Position numbers and translations under genes: made by a program
Assembly: GCA_017446095.1 (NCBI GenBank)
Contig: JAFSRN010000003.1
Coordinates: forward strand, 45,958 to 109,957
Source: Eubacterium sp.
GTDB lineage: Bacteria > Bacillota > Clostridia > Oscillospirales > Acutalibacteraceae
Direction: 5' to 3'
Length of the DNA stretch: 64,000 bases
Shown here: positions 1 through 10,500 of the stretch, piece by piece
How the letters are laid out: each line of letters begins with the position of its first letter
Position numbering within the stretch: position 1 is the first letter of the stretch
Notes under the pieces: generated by a model
The model's database searches: none
Seen by the model: the letters and a program-made list of their open reading frames with translations, nothing else
Told to the model about the DNA's origin: nothing

Positions 1-1
1 T

Positions 2-898
2 CACAGAATGTGCGCAGGCTGCGGCGGTACAATCGCTGTAAGGAATGTGCTTAAAGCCGTTCACGAGGGCGACCACGCCGTTGTGGGTAATGCAACGGGC
101 TGTCTTGAGGTTTCGAGCTTTATGTACCCCTATACGGCGTACAAGGACTCATATATTCACAATGCGTTTGAGAATGCAGGCGCAACGCTTTCCGGCGTTG
201 AAGGTGCGTATAACGCACTTAAGCGCAAAGGCAGACTGAAGGATGATAACTTCAAATTCATCACTTTCGGCGGCGACGGCGGCACGTACGATATCGGATT
301 CCAGTCCCTTTCAGGCGCAATGGAACGTAACCACGATATGGTTTATGTCTGCTACGATAACGGCGCGTATATGAACACAGGTATTCAGCGTTCATCTGCA
401 ACGCCTATGTTTGCGGACACCACCACAACGCCTGTCGGCAGGCAGTCGGACGGTAAAATCCAGTACCGCAAGGACTTGGCGGCAATCATCGCAGAGCATC
501 AGGTTCCGTATGTTGCGCAGACTACGTTTGTTAAGAACTTCCGCGACCTGCACTGCAAGAGCGAGCGCGCTATTTACACAAAGGGCGCAGCGTTCCTTAA
601 CATTATGGCGCCCTGTCCGCGTGGCTGGCGCTATCCTGCTTACGATATTTTGGATATCTGCAAGCTTGCTGTTGAAACGCGTTACTGGCCGCTGTTTGAG
701 GTTGTTGACGGCAAATGGATACTCAACTACGAGCCTGCAAAGTACGTTCCGATTGAGGAATGGCTTGTTAAGCAGGGCAGGTTTAAGCATATGTTCAAGC
801 CGGGCAACGAGTGGATGATTGAAACCTTCCAGAAGGAAGTTGACCGCCGCTGGGATGAGCTTCTTAAACGCTGCGACGGACATAAATTTTCCTACTAA
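2..898 (+). CDS. porB: Pyruvate:ferredoxin oxidoreductase, beta (TPP-binding) subunit, 5'-truncated by window edge
   Basis: Catalyses, with the other Por subunits, oxidative decarboxylation of pyruvate to acetyl-CoA with reduction of ferredoxin. The frame is open to the window edge (His-Arg precede the first Met), so the true start lies upstream. Visible family marks are the MCAGCG pair of cysteines, a third Cys in ATGC and a fourth in MAPCPRGW, which together ligate the proximal [4Fe-4S] cluster. The thiamine-diphosphate motif starts at GGDGGTYDIG and continues to YDNGAYMNTG. The length and the separate beta chain point to the multi-subunit Por type rather than the single-chain enzyme. The alpha and gamma/delta genes should lie just upstream. 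A hairpin terminator follows. Some 2-oxoacid oxidoreductases (VOR/IOR) look alike, but the sequence reads as PorB. Confidence 0.93.
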   Translation, partial: HRMCAGCGGTIAVRNVLKAVHEGDHAVVGNATGCLEVSSFMYPYTAYKDSYIHNAFENAGATLSGVEGAYNALKRKGRLKDDNFKFITFGGDGGTYDIGFQSLSGAMERNHDMVYVCYDNGAYMNTGIQRSSATPMFADTTTTPVGRQSDGKIQYRKDLAAIIAEHQVPYVAQTTFVKNFRDLHCKSERAIYTKGAAFLNIMAPCPRGWRYPAYDILDICKLAVETRYWPLFEVVDGKWILNYEPAKYVPIEEWLVKQGRFKHMFKPGNEWMIETFQKEVDRRWDELLKRCDGHKFSY

Positions 899-915
899 TC
901 ATATTACAATTCAAA

Positions 916-952
916 ACCGCAGGATTTATGCATCCTGCGGTCAATTTATTTA
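916..952 (+). terminator. Rho-independent terminator of porB
   Basis: A 9-bp stem (CCGCAGGAT / ATCCTGCGG) with a 6-nt loop is followed by a T-rich run, 18 nt after the porB stop. Confidence 0.85.
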
Positions 953-960
953 TAATGATG

Positions 961-984
961 TATTTTGCTGTGCGAGAGACGGGA
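961..984 (-). repeat. Fragment of tRNA-Leu 3' end (direct repeat)
   Basis: Positions 970-984 repeat exactly the 15 bp at 1058-1072, which are the acceptor and T-stem 3' end of tRNA-Leu with CCA bases. The preceding TATTTTG is also repeated (961-967 and 1051-1057). The rest of the tRNA is absent. It may be a decayed tandem tRNA copy or an attachment-site scar. Confidence 0.75.
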
Positions 985-1018
985 ACACAATAATTGTACA
1001 TTTGTGATTTAAGAAATG

Positions 1019-1056
1019 AAAATAGACCACACAGCAAATGCTGTATGGTCTATTTT
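1019..1056 (-). terminator. Rho-independent terminator of tRNA-Leu
   Basis: Read on the minus strand, the hairpin AATAGACCA...TGGTCTATT with an inner ACAGCA/TGCTGT stem follows the tRNA CCA end directly and leads into a T-rich stretch. Confidence 0.8.
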
Positions 1057-1140
1057 GGTGCGAGAGACGGGACTTGAACCCGTACGAGTCGCCCCACACG
1101 CCCCTCAAACGTGCGCGTCTGCCGATTCCGCCACTCTCGC
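1056..1140 (-). tRNA. tRNA-Leu (anticodon GAG)
   Basis: The 7-bp acceptor stem is GCGAGAG/CTCTCGC, the discriminator is A and CCA is encoded. The anticodon loop reads TTGAGGG, giving anticodon GAG (codons CUC/CUU). The long variable arm typical of class II tRNA-Leu is present, as is the T-loop TTCAAGT. A consensus promoter lies directly upstream and a hairpin terminator directly downstream, so it is a single-gene unit. Confidence 0.95.
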
Positions 1141-1152
1141 TCAACGAATAGA

Positions 1153-1181
1153 ATTATAACAAACGCACGCGCAAATGTCAA
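1153..1181 (-). promoter_or_regulatory. Promoter of tRNA-Leu
   Basis: On the minus strand, TTGACA (1181-1176), a 17-bp spacer and TATAAT (1158-1153) lie just before the tRNA 5' end. It is an exact sigma-A consensus. From 1182 to 1315 I see no further feature. Confidence 0.9.
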
Positions 1182-1315
1182 CACTTTTTTAAAAAATGTT
1201 TAAACTAATTGGTTTTTAATTATTAATATTTAACAGGGGAACAGGGAATAGCGATTTTCTCATCGATAATACACAACCGTCCACAAAATTTTATTAACAA
1301 AATGTTTACAAATAC

Positions 1316-1344
1316 TTGACATCGGCGTTAGTCTATTATATAAT
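1316..1344 (+). promoter_or_regulatory. Consensus sigma-A promoter of the giant secreted protein
   Basis: TTGACA (1316-1321), 17-bp spacer, TATAAT (1339-1344). Transcription should begin near 1351. Confidence 0.9.
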
Positions 1345-1350
1345 GAAGAT

Positions 1351-1525
1351 GAAATAAAATAGGCAAAAACTTTCAACTTTTAGCATTATTTCTTGTGTAC
1401 AATGCACAGAGTATAGGCTGCAAGATAAGGTCAGTATCGTTGCGGTTAGTGTTTTACGGTGTGTTAATTATTTAACAATCTTGACAAAACAACCTGCATT
1501 GTCGCAAATTGGAGGAGGAATTTAT
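1351..1525 (+). other. Long 5' leader of the giant secreted protein gene
   Basis: About 175 nt separate the predicted transcription start from the ATG. The leader ends in a very strong ribosome site (GGAGGAGG, 1511-1518). I do not recognise a known riboswitch in it, and I see no short gene that I would defend. Confidence 0.5.
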
Positions 1526-4500
1526 ATGAGTACAAAATCAAGAATAGGCAAAAAATTCTTAGCCATAGTACTGTCCGTACTTATGGTTGTTACAATGTTG
1601 CCAACATTTGCGATTACAGCAAATGCCGCAGTAAAATGGAATGTTGTAGCATCTTCTGATTTTACGAAAGCGACACTTCAAGTAGAAGGCGGAGCGCTCT
1701 CTAATGTTCCAACATACAAAGGCGGCAATCCTATTTCCTGGAACACAGTTGTATGGACCGGAACAGGAAATGCATATAAAACATCGGAAGCCTATGGTAT
1801 TCCCGACGGATATATGTATATGAGTGGCTACGGAAACAACACGGCATTTCCAATACCAAAGAATTCTTCTACTATGAAAATTGATTTTGGATTTAGCTTC
1901 AATTCTTCATATTCTATAGATGCTTCAAGTGGTATTTATGATTTTTTGAAGTTAAACTATGATACAACACTTTTTGGTGATATTGGAAGAGACCAATACG
2001 GATATTGTGTGTTTGAACAGGGTGTAGACGGCAAAGCGTATTCTTTTGGTCAAACACTTGCACCTGCAAGCCCTGCAAGACAGACATACTATACAAGTAG
2101 TAGCCTCTCTGCCGGTGTTGAGTATCACTATATACTTGAATATGTAGAAGGTCAATATGCTTGCGCTTATATTACCGATGCTGCCGGAAACTATATTCAG
2201 GAGCAATTTAATACAACTGATTCCACTTTGTTAAATCAATTCTATCGTGGCTTGCACGAATGGAATGGTATTACAGGTATCCGTATGGGTGACTACAAAC
2301 AAGGTGATTATCTACGCGGTCTGGAATACAGAAATATTACATTTTACACAGGTAGTGTAACCGGAGGCGAAGCATCTGTAAACAACCTCAGGTCTTTAAT
2401 TGAAGATTATGAGGGTATAATGGCGAGCGGTAGTGTATATACCAATATGGCCTCTGCATATAAAGCGTATGTTGATGCAAATGAGGCTTATGATGCTGCT
2501 GTGTACGGAAACAACACCTCTAAAGTGTCCGACGCGTATTCTGCTCTGTCAAGCGCTATTGCAAATATGAAAACCTGGACGCCTGCGACATTTACCGCAA
2601 AGTCTTACCATTATGATGACGAGGCTGTAAATGGTTACTCAAATGTTGTATATGCTACAAGTGGCGACAGCGGAATGTTTGAACCTGACGATTATACTGA
2701 ACCTGGTGCAACGTATGTTAAACTTTTTCTCCCTAAGATTACAGTTCTTGTTTATGATGGAAAGAATGAAGTGTCTTCGCCAATCGTTGCAGAAACCAAG
2801 CAGCATGATAAGGCAGCAGTTAGTAAACAAAAGATTTGCTATATAGCAAGTCCAAATGATACTGTATATTTTGACCAAACGTGGAAAGGTTATACTGAAA
2901 CAGATTGGAAAAAATGGCCAACAACTACTACAAATCAATTTGGTTCGTTAACATCACACGGGACTTCGTACATGTTTGACACCACTAATAAAAACACACC
3001 GCGATTCTGGAGAAACAAATTAGTGTATCATGGCACGGGTAATTCTGCTAATTATTATGAAACTTTTAGTAATTTCAATTTTAGTAGTTATGCGTATTAT
3101 AGTAATTGGGGTGATAAGTACGGAAGTAAAAGTATTGCGACAACATTTACTAACTACGTTATCAATTACAAGCCTATTATCAGCGATGTCAACACACTTA
3201 AATCACGGCTTTCTGCTGTCGATGTTTCAAATTACAAAGAGGGCGGTCTTTCCTCAATTATGATTGCATTTGACGCGTATACAAGTGATAGCGTTAATCC
3301 AAATAAGTATGCGTATTCAAATGTATCAAGCGATGTTTCTGCGTGTGCAACTGAAATAAAAAATGCTCACAATAATTATGCTTCTGAAACAGTTGGTGCC
3401 GCTGACAATGCAAACAATTACATCAAACTTCGCAGTTATTTAACTGACGGTTTGAGTGGTACGTTTGATTTTGGTAACGGCAATGTTACATTAACGGCAA
3501 AACAGATATTTGAAGATTCTGCATATAACGCAGATAACCTTGCAAATTACGGTGACTCAACAACCGGTTTCTACAAGGCTTATCTTGACGCTGTCAACCA
3601 TATGGCGGCTCTGCCTGCTACAACCAGCGCAAGCGATTATGATGGAAGCACAGCGGCTTCGCTTGCAACGGCGCTGAAAAATGCATTTGATTTGCTTTCT
3701 GTTAAAGCGCCTATTGATCCGCCTACATTCACAGGTCAGGCATATATAGGCTCAACAAATACTATCACAATTAATAACCCTTCCGTTGCAGACGGTGCAA
3801 CTGTTCACTATTCTATCGAGTATACTAAAACCGATAATACAAAAGTGACAGAAAACGGTACTTTCTCAACCGCAAGCAAGGATATCACACTGTTTGCTGC
3901 TAACGCTTCTTCGGTTATATACAAGTCTGCGCAGATTACCGCGTATGCAGAGAAAAACAACAGCCCGACAGATAATGTTACAGCATCGTATACATATCTG
4001 CCTGCGCCTACAATTATTAATGACCACACCTCGGCGGCGCTCGAGGATAATACTGTGTTTGTAAACTATACGGTAAGTGTAACATCAAACAGTACAGCTC
4101 CGAATCCGACATTTGAGTACAGCTTCAATGGCAGTGCATGGTATCCAATGCCTGCACACCTCAATCCGTTTGGCAGCGGCGCAGCGCAAGGCGACAGTCC
4201 TGCTTATGATAACTCAAATCTTGATAAGGTTACGCTCTATGTAAGAGAAAAGTATAATATATCCTTTGAAACAACTTCAAAAAGGATTATCAACAGAGCT
4301 ACTGCGCCTACTATCACCGCTGCAAGTGAGTATGTTGATGAAAACCACGGTTTTACTGTTAATGACCGTGACACCGTACATGGTACGCTCAAATTTGAAC
4401 TTTCGACTGATAACAGCAACTGGGTTGAGTTTGATTACAACAACGAGTTGGACAACGGTATAATTAAACCGTTTAACATTATCAGTCCTGCTTCAAGTCA

Positions 4501-7500
4501 GACTGTTTATGTAAAGGCTCGTTCTTACAGAAACGGTGACTATTCAGAGTATTCTGACATCAAAACTTTCCACTACCTGTCACGTCCTGCGGTAACCTTC
4601 GGCGGCAGCGCGCTTGCTGATAACGCAATCGTTGCAGACGACGGCACTATTACCGTAACTAACACAAGCGGCGCTACCGACGGACTTAAGTACAGTATTG
4701 ACGGCGGTTCAACTTGGACGGCTATTGCAAACGGTGCTTCATTCTCGCCGTTTACGCTTAATTCCACCGCTACAAAGCTCTCAGTACAGGTTAAACAGGA
4801 AAAGGACGGCTCTACATCGCCGATTTATTCTGCAACAATTTACAATAAGCCGACTGCGCCCACTATCATTAGTGAAAATGAGTTCCTTGATAAAACTCAC
4901 GGCGTTACGGCTTCGTTGCAAGACGGTTCTGATAACACCGCTTCAACTCTTGAAATCAGTACTGACGGCTCAGCATTCACAGCTTATACGGGCAAGGTTT
5001 ATCCGTTTAGCGGTGTTACCGACGAAAACTCAAGACCTACCATAACTTATTACGCCCGTGCTAAAAGGGTTATTGACGGCGTTACGGCATATTCCGACGT
5101 TGTTGATACCGGAACGCTGTATTATCTCTCACAACCGAGAATTATGGACGCCTCCGGTTTAAGCGATATTACCGCAAATCAGGCTCTGCTTGAAAGTGAC
5201 ACCGTTACTCTTCATCCGCAAAGCGGACATCTCGGTGATTTGAAGTACAGTTATGATGGCGTTTCGTGGAGTGATTACTCAGCTGCTATTGCACCGTTTG
5301 CAGCTAATTCTACAAAGCTCAGCGTAACAATATACGCAAAGCAGGTTAGCGGTGCTTGCGAATCTGCTGTATATTCGATTAAGGTTGTTAAGAACGACAC
5401 ATTCTATATCTACTCCTACACCTCGGGCAAAACACCGCAGTACTCGAGCAGAGAGTTCAGTAACAGCTCTAAATTGTTTGTTTCAACAACCGCTGTTGTG
5501 GCAGACGATATTACCAAGTACGGCGCTAACAGTAAGTATCTTGACAGCATTTACTATAAAGTCACGGTTGACGGCGAACCTGACGATACTCTTTATCATT
5601 ACGACAATGACGGTATTGATATTGCAACGCATACAAGCGGCGAATACACTGCGCCCGACCTGACCGGCGCAAGCGTTGTTAAGATTCAGGCGTTTATCGT
5701 TGAGGATGATGGCAGCGGCGGACTTGTATCGTGCAGGGAATACGCAACGCAGACGTTCTTCAACACCGTAAACTACAGTGAAGATGTTATGCACGAGTCG
5801 TTTAACAATGCGTCAGTCAGCGGAACAACGCTTACTTTGAGTGACCGCTCAACTGCAACGCTGCTCGGCGGCGCAGGTACGGCTTCAATCGTTGAGGGCG
5901 CGGGATACGTCGACGGCAACAAGAATTCGCCCGACTGGCGTAATAACGTGCTTAAGATTAATGCAAATTCAACCGCGCCGGGCAACAGCATCCAGTTTAC
6001 AAACAACCCGCTTGCTGATCCCAAGGCGGCTGCAGCGGCTAATACAAGCGGCGTAACAATTTCGTTCTGGCGTTATCTTGAAAAGGACGGCGTTTGCGCT
6101 AACCTTGGTACATCCGGCGACCCGACAGGCTATCCTTGGCGCAATGCTATTGCGTTTGATGACGCTTGGCAGAATCACGAGGGATATTACCTTATTGAAG
6201 TCAACGGCACTAATTCGCGCTGCGTTACAAATAACTTGGATTATTATGACTATGCTCAGGAGAATCAGGATCCAACAGGTCACGCAGCGGGCAACGCACG
6301 CGGCAACTGGGTAAACGTTGTAATTACGATTGACCCGAACAGCGGCGTAATGCTTTATACAAATGGCGAGCCTCACAAGATGAAAGCAGGTTATCCCAAA
6401 AAGATTGGAACTACTTTCTCCGGCAAGAGCGACGCTGTTGTTGCACAGGAAATTCTTGAGTTTATTACAAGCAATACTACAAGATTGCTGTTTAACTACG
6501 GCGAGGTAAAAGAAGGTAACGACTTCGATATGTACCTTGACGATGTTCGCATTTACACCGGCGTTAAGTCGCAGGTGGACATCAACAATATGTACATTTC
6601 AAGCGATGCCGACGTTGTGTCTGATTTAACTTCCACTTCGCACGATCCGACCAATGTTACGGTTTACACGCTTAAGCACGATGTTACTTACACTGCTTAC
6701 AGCGAAGCAAATGCGGCTAAATCAATTACTATCCCTGCAGGCACAACTGTTGGTCAGGAAGTTATTGATTACTGTAGCCTCAGCCCGATTCCGGGCGGTG
6801 CCGATGTTTCTGCTGTTGATGAGTACTCATTCGGTACCGGCATGACGATTTACCACAAGAACAAGTCGAACGGCAAGTGGGAAGTTGTTGGCGACGATCA
6901 GGGCAGATGCGGTTACCAGAATCAGAAGCTGTTTGGCGGCGATTATGAAACTACACTTAATGAAGCGCTTTCTTACGCCGCAGAGGACGACAAAGTCGGC
7001 GCAGGCAAGCTCGTATGGGCGCCGCACGTGATGTTCAACCTTTTCAATGCAAAGTGGACTTATTACGGTTCTGCTTCGTCGTGGAGTTCGCAACATTCTG
7101 CAATATTTGTTTGCGACGGTGCGGAAAACGGCAGTATTGAAGGTCCGTATACTTACAGGCAGGTTGTTTATAAATCCAACGGTCATCCTAATGCAATCGA
7201 CCCGTGTTGCTACTACGCGTATGACGGCAATAATAAACCGATTACAAATAATGTTTATATGGCGTTTGGCTCATGGGGCGGCGAGAATTGTATAGCGCTT
7301 AAAACGCTCTATGCTGACGGCGACGGTAATAATTTCACAACAGCATTTGATGACAACAGTACTAAATATCTGTGCCATGGTATTAACAGCACGCTTGAGG
7401 GTGCTTCTGACGGCAGCTCAGGTGAGGGTGCATACATCACTTACGAAAACGGTTATTATTACTTGTACGTTTCTTATGGACAGAATACAGGTTCTTACCT

Positions 7501-10500
7501 TGAACGTGTGTTCCGTTCAAGCAGCCCGACCGGCGGATTTGCAGGCTACAATGAAGTAGCTGCGCTTGATAACGAAACGCATAAAACGCACGGCGGTCAG
7601 GTTCTTGCACCGTTTGACTTGTCGAATTACGACTACACAATGGTTTCCACAGGTCATAACTCGGTTTACAAGACTGTAAACAATTACGGTCAGGTTGTAA
7701 CTGTAAACTCGGCTCATGCAAGACCGCTTGCTAACGCTGATCACAGCTGGCAGGCATTGCCGGACGGCGCACTTGCAACACGCCAGAGTGAGGTAACAGG
7801 TAATATTAACCTGCTTAATCAGGTGGCGTATAACGAGGATGGCTGGCCGGTATTCATGCCGTTCCAGTACACAGGTAACGACAAGGTTAAGTTCGCTGAC
7901 GGTGAAATCACTGCAGAGAAAATCGAAGGCATTTACGGCGCTAACGACCTGCAGAATACCGAGTACTACAACTATGCAAAAGAGTACATGTATACAATCA
8001 TCAAGGACGAAACCGACCCGATGCTTGCTTATGAGTACGGTACAGACGGTTCGGGTGCAGTGTTTAAGGATTACATCAGGCTTACCCGCGTAACAGAAGG
8101 TCCGAACACAGGCACAGTTTACGCAACCTACTATACTGATAAAAACGATATGGCAGGTTCAACGCTGTACAAGGGCGTAGTCGGCACTCATAACGGACAA
8201 ATCTGCATTTCCATGGTTTGCACGGAAGACTATGAGTACACCTGGACTTACCGCATCAGCGAAATTCCTAAAACAGAGGACGTTGACGCACTTGGCGACA
8301 GCGTATCTATGGACGGCGTTCTTTATACGCATAAGCCAAAAGATTCTTATGCTATGTACGGTCGTGAGATTTCCTGCGACTTCGATTACGGAAAATCAAG
8401 CCTGCACCAGGGTGAGCGCTGCACAACTGTTACAACAACTTATCCTGCAAAGATTGACCTGTCAGACCCGGCGGCGATTTACTGCTTGTCCGATGAAGAG
8501 CTTTGCAAGACAGGTGAATATGCAGGCGGCGATTACAGCCTGACGGCACTTAATGATAACAAATGGTACGACAAGGCAGGTAATAAGTATACTGATGCAG
8601 AGGCGATTGCCCGCAACGGTCTTGGTACCGGCGGCGCGTCGGATAAGCTTAAACATCTCTACGGCGTAACCGGCTACGTTTCGGACTACTACTTTGATGC
8701 TGATTCGGGTAAGTACCGCGATAAAGGTGTAACGCTTATCATCGGGTACACGGACATTACAAGCGGCAAAAATTATAGCGAATTTGAATTCTGCTACGTA
8801 ATGGCTAACCCTGCAATGGCACATACAATTCAGGGTATCAGAAACCAGTCAAAAGATGGTACATCCAGAAAAGCAAGTCAGTTGCTTTATGATAGATTCC
8901 AAGGATCTTATGGCCATGCTTCTGGAATTATATCTGAAGTTTCTAAACAAAGCGCTGTAAACGCAGGTAGTTCTTCAACTGGAGAACCTATTATGCATGG
9001 TACTGGTGTGTTCAATTATGCCGGTACTTGGGGTAATTCAGAGTCTGTATCTGCTTCGTACGATAGTCCTTCTGCAATGGCAAGTAAGTTTAATTTCTTT
9101 GAAAGCAATGTGGGAATTAACTCTGGTTCGTACGGAATGATTGAACATAATGACACTGGCGAGAACTCTTTTTCAGTTTCATCTAATGTTGTTGATACCG
9201 ATTATTATGTTGACTATTCTAATACAGATAATTATAAGTCAAACAATCCATATGGTCTTATTACTGTTAACGGAAGTGGCAAACCTACAGGTTACTCGTT
9301 TGATTTTAAAACTTCGAATATCAAATGGGTTGGTGATAACGAAGCAGATTTCCGTTGGGGTACAACATCATATATGCTTACAACAGGTGATGCCAAAACT
9401 AAACTAACTCTTGATAGCACGTATGATTCTTCAAAGGATTCGTTTGTAAAAGGTATTGCTTCGGACACTACAAGGTATTCATATGGTAACTATACCGATA
9501 GTGAAATGACGGCATTAGGTTACACCGATACTGAGTTTAAGATTTCGGGTACTGGTGATTATTGTACAAATTCGAGCCACGGAAGTGCTTCTACTTCAAA
9601 TCGTAATAATTTACCAAATGCACATACGCTTGGTTTATATAATGACGATTTAAAAAAGGTGGTTAATGGATATTTCTATAATAGCTCTGAATATGATGCT
9701 GCATATCCAAGTAACGATAACTATACAGCTGGATTAACACGTGCTCTTCCGGTGGTTAACGCGGGCAGAACTGACACAAATGCATGGAATATGCACATTA
9801 CCTTTACTGGTAAACAATCTGTTGCTAAAAACAGTGATCCGGGTGACAAAGAAACTTATCGAGCTGAAAAGTACGCGAACTTTATTTTGGAGCAAGGCGT
9901 TATTGTACAGCCTGCAACATATGCAGATGTTTTTGGCGCTTACATTGTTGTTGCAAGATATGTAATATGCGAAGAATCTTACGCATACTACAACATCGGC
10001 GTTCACACCTGCGATAAGGGTGCGGCAAGAGCGTTTGCAGATAACTACCTGCGCAAAAAACTTGCTGTAACAAAGAATCCCAACGGTTCGGTTAGCGTTA
10101 AAAAGAACGCTACCACAGGCGCACCGATTTACCTTGATGAAAACGGCGACGAAACTACAAATGTAGACGAGGCTGCAATTATCAATCCGCAAGCCTTCAC
10201 GCTTAAGTCGTATCAGGATTACATCGACGCGGTTGCTGAACTCAACTGGTTTGTTAATAATCCTACTAACACCACGTTTAAGGATTACGCTAACAGCGGC
10301 TCGAACGCTTCTACAGAGTACACCACTGCTTATACTGCAGGCGGATCGCCGATTTACAACACTACTACAGCGGGCGATAACATCTTTGATGAAAACGTTA
10401 ACACCGTTCACACCGACTCGGTTCAGGCTATGCTTATCAATAACGTAATCACTGCTTATGAGAATCTGTTTGAGCAGGCAGATTATAAGAACGCGGCTGA

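Noticed and set aside
392-883. Long open frames antisense to porB and to many other genes
   Set aside because: They lie fully within convincing genes, have no ribosome sites and give Arg/Cys/Val-rich translations typical of antisense shadows.
950-1144. Open frame on the minus strand over tRNA-Leu
   Set aside because: It is a translation of the tRNA gene and its flanks.
1481-1525. Upstream start for the giant protein
   Set aside because: No ribosome site; GGAGGAGG and a normal signal peptide favour ATG 1526.
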